Assembly (NCBI GenBank): GCA_025618425.1
Contig: CM046833.1
Coordinates: forward strand, 6,214,066 to 6,278,065
Source of the DNA: Heliocidaris tuberculata
Lineage: Eukaryota; Echinodermata; Echinoidea; Camarodonta; Echinometridae
Length of the DNA: 64,000 nt
Direction: 5' to 3'
A program made the position numbers and the translations under genes. Every line of letters starts with the position of its first letter. The stretch's first letter is position 1. The notes under the pieces are model-generated. The model worked only from the letters and a program-made list of their open reading frames with translations, was not told the origin of the DNA and did no database searches. Shown here one piece after another: positions 1 through 12,100 of the stretch.

Positions 1-197
1 TCACCGAGCTGGGTCTTCTCTCGACACAGCGGACAGACCATGTGGTTCTTCTCCCTTTGACCCATGTCGTATCCCATGAGGCACTTCTGGCAGAAGGTGT
101 GTCCGCAAGTCAAGAGAGTGGCATTCTCAAAGGTGGTCAGACAGAGAGGGCAGACCAGGTTAGCATGGATTGGATCATTCACTGTTCGTGCAGCCAT
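1..197 (-). CDS. RING-finger (TRIM-like) E3 ligase, first coding exon, partial
   Basis: The minus strand starts with an ATG at 197-195 in a good context (ACC before, G after) and stays open to the window edge, giving 65 codons plus two bases. The peptide has a complete C3HC4 RING: C16, C19, C31, H33, C36, C39, C55, C58. It includes TCGHTFCQKC and CPLC, the usual zinc-binding pattern of RING ubiquitin ligases. A RING this close to the N terminus is typical of TRIM proteins, which are expanded in echinoderms and amphioxus. B-box, coiled coil and C-terminal domains would lie outside the window, so the family assignment beyond RING is inference. The likely role is E2 recruitment for ubiquitin transfer. 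The gene is antisense to NOMO and lies upstream of the first visible NOMO exon. Confidence 0.8.
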   Translation of the reverse strand, partial: MAARTVNDPIHANLVCPLCLTTFENATLLTCGHTFCQKCLMGYDMGQREKNHMVCPLCREKTQLG

Positions 198-824
198 GGT
201 TTTTTAGTCAGACGATTGTCTGGAAGGATAGAAAGTAATGAGATAAGAATTGTTATCATTGAAGTGGAGAACTATAATGATGTTCTCTCTTCAATTCGAG
301 AAAAAATGTTTAGTCAAGGTTGAGATCCATTTTGATGTCCTCAATAAATTTGATGAAGACTTTTTGTTGTCAAGGTTCATGAACCTTTGTGATGTTCTTA
401 CTGAATTTGAACAAAAACTAGAATTCAACCAGTGATTGATTCCAGTGATATTTAGTCTTTGAATAAGTTGTGATATTTAAAATAATATATTCAATATTGT
501 GTTTAAATCTACAAAACCAAAATGCTTTACTGTACATGTAGCTCCTTTCACTGTAATTATAAATGGGGGAAAAAAAAATTGTGTGTACAAGTCATGAAAT
601 TAGCTATACATAAAATTGTGATTGCTGTAAGGGGTTACCAGCATAATGCTCCATTTTTACTCATATATTTATATCGTGTGTTTGGAGCCAGACTTTATGT
701 TGTTTGGTCAAGTGTATACATTGTACTCTACCCAGTGTATAACTCACTCCTTTGCTGCTAATACTATGCATGGTGGAACTCAGAACAATAAGACACCAAG
801 TGTGAATTCTTTCCAAAAAGGGCA

Positions 825-1075
825 CTGATGAGGGTAATAAAATTGTCAATGCATGTACTTTCAACCTCGAAAATTGTTTTGATCCTCCCAAATCACCTGC
901 CTAACGTGACACAAGGCCATATTCCACTCGGTGTAGACCAATAAATGTGTCAGTTCATACTTTCTAACTGCGTAATGGCTTTGGTCCTCTTGAATCACCC
1001 CCATGTGACTCAAAAAAGCCACGTTTCTTTCAATGTGAACTATACGAAAAAATTTTCTGCTGAGAAGGTACTCCA
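825..1075. repeat. Dispersed repeat copy
   Basis: Shares phrases such as ACCAATAAATGTGTCA, a TTTCAACCT-type stretch and CACCCCCATGTGA with 22925-23115. A relative in the other orientation is seen near 33770-33945. Ends are not defined; family unknown. Confidence 0.5.
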
Positions 1076-1098
1076 TCCATATATTATTTTAATACACA

Positions 1099-1492
1099 TT
1101 AACCCTTTCGAGACAACATTTTGTGGTTTGGGTCAATAGCTTTTGATTCAGAGCCCTAAAAAATATACCAGGTACATGGGTAAAAAGAGCAAAAATTCCT
1201 CCACACACTGTGTTGCATGACCATATTGCATTTGATGCCAAGAATTGAAAAAAAAAAGAGCTTTAAAATCTTTAAATTGGCAACACATTGAGAGGTTAAA
1301 AATCATTGTTTTTTATCAAAATTGGCAATTTCTGAACTTTTCATCAAAATTCCTAACTGTGTTTATTGTTTTCAAAGGCATTACATTTTGTCAGAACCAT
1401 GTAGCATTAAAAGAAAAATATTATTGTCGCCAATTTGCAGAACAAAATATGATCAATTAGCCCTTAAATAATTCCTGTCATGAAAGGTTTAA
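1099..1492. mobile_element. TTAA-type MITE, copy 1
   Basis: About 394 bp, beginning TTAACCCTTTCGAGACA and ending TGTCATGAAAGGTTTAA, so the ends are inverted repeats. Shares its full body with 11463-11866, 12880-13428 and 24072-24487 (TTTTGTGGTTTG, GGCAACACATTGAGAGGTT). TTAA at the ends fits the TTAA target of piggyBac or Kolobok elements. No coding capacity. Confidence 0.75.
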
Positions 1493-3364
1493 TGCATAAT
1501 AATATGTGAACTTTTCCTGAAATTGCTCAAATTGACTGCCTTGGATCCAGTGAATAAGATTTATTTCTTGTAGTAACACTCAAAGGGATATAATGGGAAA
1601 ACATTATTGTTATTTTTTGCTTTTTAATGTACTATGCATTGAGATGTGAGCTCATGGTTATATTACTTTCGACAAGACTTAGCTTGCCTTTAACTAGTCA
1701 AGGGGCAAATGGCTCTTTTGTAGTTTTTGAAGACCTCCCAGATTTACCAATAATTTCGTTGAGATATAATTGTGGTCAGTATACATGTACATCTACATGA
1801 AAATTAATATGTTAAAGTTAACAGTGAGCCCTGGCTTCATGCTCCGTATTTGAAATATACAGATAAAAGAGCTTAAAACTCACCAGAACATTTGAAAAAT
1901 ACTAAACAGAATCAAGCCCCTGTTACAACATGCTCTACACGTATATCTCGATCCCGGTAGATCCTTCTATGATTCATCAGTATTGAGTAACGACAAACTT
2001 CGATATTACAAGCAAGAGAGAGAGAGTCGGCACCCTGATCAGACCTTGTCCAAGATGGCACGAGGCATATAAACGTACATGTACCTCTTCTCTTTATCCT
2101 CCCAGTACCCACTATGCGGAAATGGCTCAAAAACAATTTATTACAAAATGCAAGGGATTTTTGCAGTTGTCATTGTGTGTTTTCCCATTTTGCTGTCAGT
2201 GGCCTCTGAGGACTATTGATATTGTTCCGGTTGAGCAGATAGATTTTTAATAAAGCGGGATAGAGAGATGGAGGGGTGTCTCTGTATGAAATCTAGATCA
2301 ATACCAATCCCTGGTGTTCCGATATGAACTTTACCCAGCCAAGGACATGTACAGTACATGTAGTCTAAGTAAACAGACCCTAGTATGCAATGTGCTTGCT
2401 TAGGCCTCTCAACTCTAACAAGGGGGGGGGGGGGGGGGGGATCATGGCTACTTCAAGGTTTTTTGCTGCAGAGGGACCAAATGCTAGAAATTTGTTTCCA
2501 GCTGCTGAATTATGTTAAGAATGACATGAGACTTCACTTTTCATTTTCTTTTTTTTTTGTTTTAAATTGCTTTTCATGTTTCTTTATCAGTTGTTACAAC
2601 TGCACAAAGAAAACTAATATAGATTAAGGTTCTGTGAAAAACGTTCCCTCGGTTAATGTCACGAATAGAATGAAGCAAATCATGTGATTCCATTATTTAG
2701 TTCTTAAATATTTGTTCTTTTTTGTCATTGTTCTCCTGAGTTGAACATGAAATAAAAAAGTCTTGGTGGGATTTGCAGAGCTTTCAGCTCTAAGGTGGTG
2801 TGTGATCATGCATCCAATTATCTTTATTGATTTTGAAATGGTGGCATATTGATTTCATACGTTGTACTATATTATTATAGTTGACTTGACATTAAAATGA
2901 ACCTTGGAAAGTTCTTTAAAGTTGAAGTTTTTTTTATGATTCATGATCTCATGTCGTCTCTGAAGGATTTCAGCTTTGTCGCTCAAAATGCACCTAAGAG
3001 CATTTGGGCCATTCTTTGTAAAGTGAGACTTTTTTGACAAAAATGAAGTTTATTCTTGCTGTTTTTGAATAGTATATTCTTGAAGAGTAATGTCTAAAGT
3101 TAAATGGAGCACATTTTCTTTTTTGATTTAAAACCCAATTATGCTAATTTGCATACAATTACATTGGCATAAATTAAAGTAAAAAAACATCTTTTTTTTC
3201 ACTGTATAATAGTTATCTCTCAGTATGAGCTTTAATAAGTGTTGCCAATATATAGTGAAATCATACCCTTCCCAGGTCCTTTTGCAAGTAATTAAGTTGA
3301 AGGAAAAAGAAAATTTGTCTATGCATTATCTAATAATTAACATGTATAATTAAGTAATTCTGAT

Positions 3365-4851
3365 GTCACACACGTGACCCCAAAACATGAAAAGTTTATG
3401 CTATTTGAAAAATACAATTTGGATAATCTATATTTTTCCTGTCATAAGCTAACTTGTACATGTATATGTCCTCAATCTCACCGAATATTAATCCAAATAT
3501 GATTCTCGTTCTTTAAATATTGCCTAACTAACTTTGTCACACATGTGACCTGAGTGCAAATGGTCAAGTGCACATGTACTGGGCAAGTCATGTGTAGAGT
3601 CTTTTTCATCTATTATTGTTAAGTTTCTTGACCTAATAATTCTGTTTTCTCTTTTTGTATTCCTCTGCTTAATCCTCTGAATTGATTGCGTAACCCTAAT
3701 ATTACAATTATGATCAAATTGCTATTAGCTATCATACTGTATGTAATATAATTGGCCAATGGAAATGTGCTTCTGAAAATAGTTTATAAAACAAGCTGAA
3801 GATGAATATACATGTATATCAGCATGAAAACTTTTATTTTTTCTACTTTCTTTAGTCTGAACAGTAATAATGATGATAATAGTAAATATCAGTGATGATA
3901 ATAATTACAATGACAAAATAATAAGAATTAATAATAAATAATACATGTACTATGTCTTGTTTACCCAGGATAGCCTCATCAGTACTAATTACTTTTCTCC
4001 CTGAGGGCCCTGCAAGTATTATTACCCTGGTTTTAGCAAGACAACTGTAGCGCTCAGTGCATTCAAGAAATAAATCCTATAGGCACCCACTTACTACACC
4101 TGGATCGAGCATGGCAAATGCGGATAAATGTCTTACTAAAGGATTTTAGTGCCATGGCAATTAATTGAACCCCATACCTTGTGATCTGCAGTAGACCAAA
4201 ACACCTCCACAGTATATCAATAAATATAACAATAAATGATATCAATAAATGTATGAAAAAAAAAATTGTGTGTTCCCTGGGTATTTTTCATAAAGAAAAG
4301 ACCTTAGAATCACTTTCTACCGTATTGATAATAATTTGTATAGAGCTATTGCAAAATGAATTACAAATACTAAATAATTATGATTTTTCAATAGTTCACC
4401 AAATCTGTACACATTACCTATGGCATGTCACACATGTGACCCCCCAGTGTCACACACGTGACCATACATCATGATACAAAATATTACATAACAAAAATCT
4501 TATGCAACTTTCAACAGAATTAATGCTATTTTCTAAGAGATACATGTAGTACCATGAAATATACCTACCATAAATATGAACATTTAAGCTTTTGAAAATT
4601 CAGAGGGATTTAAAGATGAAATGTGAGTTTGAAAAACCCGCTTCTGTGCTAGGTCACACACGTGACCTGAATTTTTTGACCTCTGACGTAGAACAGGTAT
4701 TATCATAAATTGACCTTTTTTTGTTATGAAATCTGTGTACCTATGTCTGTCTTTGCTGTATATACATGAAAAGCCAACACACTTGGAAGGTTATTGAAAT
4801 TATAGGGCTCACAATAGCCCAATTCCCTGTTTTTTGGTCACACACGTGACC
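3365..4851. repeat. Cluster of six E-box-centred palindromes
   Basis: Near-identical motifs GTCACACACGTGACC or GTCACACATGTGACC lie at 3365-3379, 3536-3550, 4427-4441, 4449-4463, 4651-4668 and 4836-4851. Each has inverted GGTCAC/GTGACC arms around ACAC or ACAT and contains CACGTG or CATGTG. The 4651 copy is AGGTCA-CACACG-TGACCT, formally an inverted pair of nuclear-receptor half-sites. Flanks differ, so these are not copies of one longer repeat. Function unknown. Confidence 0.6.
3958..4205 (-). mobile_element. Degenerate tRNA-derived SINE relic
   Basis: On the minus strand it carries a B-box-like GGGGTTCAATT. Further along it shares body phrases CAGGTGT, AGGGTAATAAT and GCAGGGCCCTCAGG with the SINE at 5560-5822. 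The head is badly decayed. Confidence 0.5.
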
Positions 4852-5559
4852 AAGAATGGCCCATTTGCATAATTTGCGTAACTTCTAATGGCTATATACA
4901 TTGTATAGGCAATGCTACACAGCCGACGACAACTTTTGCATTATGTGCACTCTGCACACAAACCTAACAGTATTGTTAATCTTGTGCAATAAAACCTGTG
5001 ATACAATACAATATCCCTGATATACCCACTGTTCGTTGCATCACATACATGTATTATATTGCTTAAGATGAACAACACATTGGATTTTGATATGCAAATT
5101 ATACAAATTGCTTAAAGTTGCCCCTTCGTTGCTCCTTGGGCTGCAAAGCTGACATTTTCAGTGACCACTTACGATTACAAATCAACAAAATGACTTCAAC
5201 AAGAAGAACTTTTCTAGATTCACTGTTGATTGTATACATGTAGGAGCGTCAAGTGGACTATTTGATGCTCTCCTTCCAATGATCATATGAGATGTGGGCC
5301 AATCGAAACATTTGTTGATAATTTATTGTGACTAATGGGGATTACTTGTAAAAAGGATAGATAAAATACATGTAAGGGTTTGATATTTGGTGTTTATTTC
5401 ATCAAACTGCTAATGAATCAAGTTATGCTTGAAGACCCTACATATAAAAGTAACCAGAGTACTAGTGACTTGAAGTCATACATCAGAGGAACTTGGTAAT
5501 TGAAAATTAAATGTTTTTACAACCAAAGTGCACTGCTGCATCAAGTTGGTTTTTAACCC

Positions 5560-5822
5560 ATAAGAATATCATAATAATTTAGTCTACCCAGGGAATTAGG
5601 TCTCAGCAACATCAATGTTGTTCTTCCTGAGGGCCCTGCAATCATTACCCCAGCAATTGCCAGGTCCCCATTTACACCTGGGTCGAGAGGCACATACAAC
5701 ATGGGTAAAACATCTTGTTTTTTTGTAAGCACCAAACGAGGATCGAACCTTGGACCTCTCTTATAAGAGGCAAGAGCCTTCACCAGTATACCACAGTGTT
5801 CTACCAATGAGCCAGCACCTGT
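5560..5822 (-). mobile_element. tRNA-derived SINE
   Basis: On the minus strand the head (5822 to about 5735) is tRNA-like, with an A box TGGCTCATTGGTAGA and a B box AGGTTCGATCC. An unrelated body follows with CCCAGGTGTAAATGG, GGGTAATGATTGCAGGGCCC and a tail near 5560. The A and B boxes are RNA polymerase III promoter elements. A functional tRNA is unlikely: the cloverleaf is poor and SINE sequence continues downstream. A related tail with (ATT)n is at 25893-25975. Confidence 0.7.
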
Positions 5823-6011
5823 AAAAAAAGAAAAAGGAATGATCAAAATAATCTTATTCACACTGTGAGGGATTCCATTTGAAATGTGATATGGCCTAAA
5901 CATAATGAGCATTGTGTGCAGCGCTTTGTAACTGCAACTGCCAGTAAAATGTGCTATATGAAATGCCTTGTGGATTGGATTGGGTCATTCTAATTCTGTT
6001 TGTTTTTATAG

Positions 6012-6186
6012 GGGACAAGTGCCCAGGGGTAGTAGCAGAGTTTGAAGGACGTCCAGGCGTGTTCATCACTGGTCAGGTGACCCCGTCCCTCTCAGGGGTC
6101 AAGGTCACCATCACACCCACAAACCAAGCCGACGGGTCAACAGAGGGAGCTATTACACAAGTAACTGACCAGAAAGGACAATACAG
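6012..6186 (+). CDS. NOMO: NOMO exon (first visible)
   Basis: Acceptor TTTTTATAG, donor GTATGC. Starts in phase 1 and ends with two bases of an Arg codon. Encodes CPGVVAEFEGRPGVFITGQV and the start of a beta-sandwich repeat. The phase-1 start shows that an upstream coding exon must exist. Confidence 0.9.
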
Positions 6187-9100
6187 GTATGCATTTATAT
6201 ACTTTTTGGGGTGGTTATCCAACATTTGGTCAGGAAATCAGGAAATTTCGTACGGAAATCAAGTTAAAATACGGGAGTACGGTTTTTCATGTTGAAATAC
6301 GGAAATGTACAAAATCAGTTATGTATATAGTCTATGGCCGGTGCGTGCGCCGTGTCAATCATGTATTAGTCTGTGGCATGGCTGGTGCGCACTCCACGCG
6401 CTAACAGGTAGACGTACGTATCGGATATCCGTTCGTATGCCAAGTATGTTTACTGTGTGCTTTGCTTATGCTACAACATTATCTACGTGTGGGACTGAAA
6501 TGTAATCAGTGATCGAACTCTGCTGATATACATGTACATGCATTTATTTGCCACGCGGAAAAATACTGATTTTTTTGCCAAAATACTGATTTGGGGGGTT
6601 AAGAATACTGAAATTGCAAAATAGAACTTGGTAGCTCTGGGTTAGGTTCAGTGTTAAAGGTCGTGTAGAGTTTTGGTAAGCCCTCAAAAACTGTTCGTCA
6701 GATTTCTTCAATTTTTGTTGATAAATAGCAAGATACTATCAATACTAAGACACTGTGAAGATTTCGCCTCCTAAAGTTTAATATTAAACATATAAGAGGC
6801 AAAAACTAATTCATGTGCCGGGACAGGCACGTATAATCCCAACAAAGGCAGCATGTGTAGCTACACACAGTGATACACACGCTGTCTCTATGCGAAGCCC
6901 CAAGGTTTGCTGTGTGGGGAGCCGTCGGGGTGGAAGGATCCTCTCATAATGGCAGTGATCCAGCATTCCTTACGGATATTTACACTGAAATTCACCAGAA
7001 ATCACAGATGGAATACCAAATGATCTCTTACAGACATCTTTTGATGCAAGGAGAACAACATGTTTCCTTCCAATTTCCTTTTTGCTACCAATACTGTACA
7101 TGACCTTTTAGTTTAGGGTTAGGTATAGGGTTTAATCTAGGGTTGACTTTAGGAATACAGTTAATGTATCAAAGAATTTAAACACAGAGCAAGTTTTGGC
7201 AGAGCATGTGTTGTACTACCGCATTGGGGCAAGGGTTCTTAATTGATTTTTCAGGTTGGTCAGAAAAATACATTGTACGCATGAAATCATGTTGTTGGCC
7301 ACTGAGTGTCACCCATACCCTGGACCCACTCCTGATTGATACATTTTCTGGAACAAAATTGTGAGGAGAAAGAAATTTGGAGGAAAATTTGATCCCCCCC
7401 AAAATGAGAAAGTAGACAAGTAAAAAGTCATTTTACTTGTCTACAAGTACAAGGCTATACACAATATGTCTGAACTGGTTAGCCCATATATGTCCCTTCA
7501 AGAACTCTCAGATCTGCTTCTCAGAATCTGCTCCAGGTGAACTCAAGAAGGACCAAAAGCTATGGTGAAAGGACTTTTGCATATGCAGGCCCAGTTCTAT
7601 GGAACACTCTCAGATCACAGATCTCAAACTTAGATCTCAAACTAGTCCTAAACTTTTTAAAAGACAACTGAAAACCCACCTATTTCATCCAGCTTAAAAC
7701 AATTAGTCATTTCATAAGTGCATTGTGTAATTATATGTCAGTAATGTCCTACATTTACAGCTGATTCTTTTGTATGTACAGTAATTGTAATTGGTTCGTT
7801 ATTTAATTACCACCTTTATATAAATGTGTACTCTACGTAATCAGACGTCCTATCTGAATGTTTTGATTGGATTAGGTCTTTATTTTAATCTAAATATGTA
7901 ACATACTTTTGTTTGTACAGCGCTTTGAGAACCATTTCTGTGTTGGATTGCGCTATATAAAAACATTATATTATTATTGTTATTATATGATTGGTTAAGA
8001 GGATATCTGGCAAGATTTATTCCTTGAAATACACTGTGCACTGGTAATGATTGCTGGAGCAAAAGCCAGAGAATGAATTCCAATACCTTTGGTGCATGTA
8101 AGTGCAGGGGGATGTTATATCCTACTAAGATACATGTATGTGTCCTACACTTAATGAATATCATCATTTTTGTTAGTACTAAATAAAATTTTCACTTAGC
8201 ACCTGCACTGTATTCTTGTCATTTCAGAGTTGGCCCGTTACCAGATACGAGTGAGTACGAGGTAGGGGCCTCTCTGGATGGATACATCCTGAGTCAGGAG
8301 GAAGGGAAGCTAGGATACTTCCGAGCATTCAAACTTGGCAAGATCAGAATTGAGGTAAATATTTATATAACATTGACCGGCCTTGAGGGGGATACCACAT
8401 GTATTCCCCGAACTAGATATCATATTACCCCAGTCGATGACGAGGGTAATATGGATCTAATGAGGGCGATATATGTCGTATCTCCTGAAAGTAGGAGCCA
8501 GTCAATATTGTTATTATTATCCACGTCATACATCTAAAGCAAGCAAGACGGGAAACGGATTCCAAAGTGGATTCCCAGGTCATCATCTAATCTCGGCTTT
8601 TCGTTTAAATTCGCAAATCCAATTTTCCCACTGTGCACTGAGCCAGCAAGTGCAACTTTGAGCTGTAATGGTGCACACTTTAATGACCAGGGAAAATCAG
8701 GTCTATATTGCCCGGTTTTATAGCACGTAAAGTCCATAGCATACCTGTCAACCAGTCCGATTTTGTCGTATTCGTTCCGATTTTTCCCACAAAAAAGGGT
8801 GAAAAATCGTACCAGTACGATTTTTACGTTCGGAAGGGGGAAAAAAAAAAAATTGTACATATCGTATATGCATTCACATGTGTGTGTTATACTACATAGG
8901 GACTGTTCAAGTGCATTATCTTGTCAATGTACCCTCTTTGCGCTGGCACATGCACAGTATAGTGCAATGCAGTATGCATATCATGCTGTCTGCTACATGT
9001 TGTTAGATCGATCGCGCGATCAGAAATCACAAACCCAAGTACTGGTTTTCGGCCTTCAAGAAGTAGTTGTAGTTTCTAGAAATGAGTCCAAATTGAGTTT

Positions 9101-12100
9101 AATCGTCATTTTCAATGATCCAGGTAATGTAGAATTAGTATTTTATTGTCTAAGTGATGTAAAACAGTGAGCAAAAAAACCTGCTGGAAAGTAAATTCCA
9201 GCAGGAGCAGGCGGACTTCTTCCCCAGCCCTAGCGGCCTAGCTTTTCTTGATTACTGGTAGTGTGGCGCGTTCACTCGATGCAAACTTAGAAAAGTTCTT
9301 CGTGACTAAGCATTTATTAATTTTTTTTTTTGTTAACTCTTTAGCTTCATCGTAGGGTTTTTTTCATTTATCTATGATTGACTGCATATGGTCAGGATAT
9401 TTCTTAAATGTCATTGAATTTCAAAAAGAAGCATTTTTCCATATCAGTAACTTTTAGGGAAGTTTGACTTTGTGACTATAAACACACACACATGTTAGAT
9501 GCAATGAAAAGAAGCTCATTGAGCCAAAATATTCATGATCTTCATCATTAAATTATGACTCTTTCAGTGAGGTCATATGTCTAAAAATAAGGCTGAGCCT
9601 AAGATAGCACCAGAAAGCATCTACAGCATTAGAGCTGGACTCCGGCCGCCGGGGATTTCGCACTCCGCGCTCGTGATGTACGCTTTGCGCACATGAGAGT
9701 AAGATTTTTTATTTTCAAATGTTGGCAGGTATGCCATAGGCTTTCAGGAAAGAGGGTGACATAAGAAATATTACCCTCCTAGCCTGGTTTGCAGTAAAGA
9801 CGAGGGGAATACAAATTCTTTTGAACCACAGCTCAGATTCTGATACAGATAATAATTATTATTACAGTCCTTCTCTTTTTTTTTCAGTTTGATTGTTTAT
9901 AAAGTTTATGAGAAATATTTTCCACAAAAAGCTTTCTTCCCTTATTTTCTTTGTTCAATTAGAAAAGAAATGTAAGTTTTTAAATCCAATTTCATGAATT
10001 ATAATAATTGGTGAAAATGGCTATTTTCTTCAAACGAAAATCAATTGTGCAGCCTTGTACTGTTACATTGAGGAGCTTTGTGCATGTACAATAAAAAAAA
10101 TGAAAGAAATAACAAGAGAAAGAATGAGATTTTTTTAAAGAGGGAAGATATTAAAAGGAGAGGCCTATGCTTGAAAAAAAATTAATAGAAAACTCGCCTG
10201 ACAACAACAAAGACTGCCCATTTCCATACAAAATAAAACTAATGTACAAAATTGATATGTTGCAGCTATCTGATGGGGAGAATAGCCCCATCTCTGGCAT
10301 TCTGCTCTCTCTGAGCAGTGGAAACTTCCGCAGCAGTAACCTGACCAAGAACATTCAAAGCAAAAATATAGCTAATTAAGCTATCACCAACAAGATAGGC
10401 TGTCTATTTGAATGCAAGACATTACTAAAAGAGAAAAATTTATGTCGCAGGTAACAGATGGGGAGAACAGCCCCCTCTCTGGCGTGCTTCTCTCGCTTAG
10501 TGGGGGTAACTTCCGGAGCAACAACCTGACCAAGGACGACGGCGTGTTGACCTTTGGTGACCTGGGTCCTGACACTTACTTCCTGAGAGCCCTGATGAAG
10601 GAGTTTGAGTTTGAGCCAAGCACCCAAATGATTGAGGTCAACGAGGGGTCAGTGGTAGATATCAAGGTCAAAGGTCGTCGAGTAGCCTTCAGGTAAGAAA
10701 AATTCTGTATTCTGACTGTACATGATTTAACTGGCTGCAGAATGGCAGGCTTCATCAGACAACTTGTGGTTAAGACTATCTATAGTTCTGAGAATGGCAG
10801 TCAGACAATTTTCTATATGCATTCACATTCTTTAGACTGTACGACTACTACATGTATAAGCCGGTTCCATGACATTTGCTCCTGCGACAATTGCTCCGGT
10901 CTAACTTTGCCATGTTAATCCTAAACCTAAACCTAACCCTAACCCTAACCCTAACCTTAATCCTAATCTGCACATTGTCCTTGACAAAAAACCAAATCGT
11001 GAACTTGACCTTAACCTTTGACCTTTCGAGATATGGACGGAGGAGCAAATGTCGCAGGAGCAAATGTCGAGTCACCGTATAAGCCTGCCTTGATTTGTAG
11101 GCAAAAGTCTCACAAAATACATTTGTATTAAGGTCAATTTGATTGTGGGATCACTTAATATAATTGTTGAAATAAAGTCTATCAGTCAGAAGAACTTTTT
11201 TAAAGGAAATAACGCCATGTCTTTTCCCTAAAGCTGTTTTGGATCAGTGACTGCATGATTAATAACCCCATGTCCCCTCCAGATGTTTTTGATCAGTAAC
11301 TTGTATTTCCTCCAGCTGTTTTGGCTCAGTGACATCACTGAATGGGGAGCCTGAGATAGGGATTGCTGTAGAAGCTCACTCTGAGGAGAGATGTGGTCAG
11401 GTCGTAGAGGAAGGTGTGTCGGATGAGGAAGGCAACTTCAGGATCAGAGGGCTACAAGTAGGTTAACCCTTTCAAGATGACTGACCTCATTTTGTGGTTT
11501 GGCTCAATAACTTTTGTTTCAGAGCTCCAAAAAATATAACAGATTCATCAGTAGAAAGAACAAACATTTCTACACTCACTATGTCCATTTTCATTGCATG
11601 ACCATATTGTGTTTGATGCCAGGAATTTTAAAAACGAGAATAAGCTTTGAAATCCTTTAATTGGCAACACATTGAGTGGTTCAAAATCATTATTTTTCAT
11701 CAAAATTGGCAATTTTTTCAATTTTTCAACAAAATTTTTAACCATATAAAAGAAATTACACCTTATTCGAACCATGTAGTGCTAAAAGAAAGTATCATTG
11801 TTGCCAATTTGAATAACGAAATGTGATCAATTTAGCCCTTAAATAATTCCTGTCCTGAAAGGGTTAAGGAACCAGTCATCCATTACATACATGGACACTG
11901 TTTTAAGCCCAACGCACACTATGCGATCGGTCTGCGATTTTGGAAGAAAATGTATTAGCTTTTGATATAACATTTAAACACATAAAATATTTTTGATTGA
12001 GGTTCTGAATAGGCATGTAGATACATTGTAGTAAAATTGAAAATACGGCCTATTTCGAGCTTTCTAGTCGGAGGAAAGGCCAAATCGGCTCCTAGTCGTA

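Larger units (their letters stand above)
198..6011. other. Non-coding stretch between RING exon and first visible NOMO exon
   Basis: No exon with conserved coding content was recognised here. It holds a dispersed repeat copy (about 825-1075), a TTAA-type MITE (1099-1492), a short GA run near 2013-2026, a G run near 2421-2441, six spaced TCAC-ACAC-GTGA palindromes (3365-4851) and two SINE copies. It is either a long NOMO intron or intergenic DNA. Confidence 0.5.
6187..8227 (+). other. NOMO intron with MITE and LINE end
   Basis: Non-coding. Contains a TTAA-type MITE (6654-7110) and a dead LINE 3' end (7480-7985); the rest is unassigned AT-rich DNA. Confidence 0.7.
8355..10450 (+). other. NOMO intron with 1-kb inverted-repeat element and exon relic
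   Basis: Holds a MITE-like element (about 8730-9742) and the exon-fragment copy at 10266-10376. The open frame around 8763-9170 lies inside the element, is low complexity and resembles no known protein. Confidence 0.6.

Noticed and set aside
5735..5822. Functional tRNA gene, minus strand
   Set aside because: A and B boxes are good, but the cloverleaf is poor and the sequence continues into a SINE body shared with other copies.
5951..6011. ATG at 5951 as start of a short NOMO form
   Set aside because: Intron sequence before a clear acceptor at 6011; the exon begins mid-codon, as expected of an internal exon.
8763..9170. 135-codon ORF in a NOMO intron
   Set aside because: Lies within an inverted-repeat element; composition is not protein-like.
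10915..10970. Chromosome end or fused telomere
   Set aside because: The CCCTAA stretch is short, degenerate and enclosed in MITE ends that occur again at 48.8 kb.
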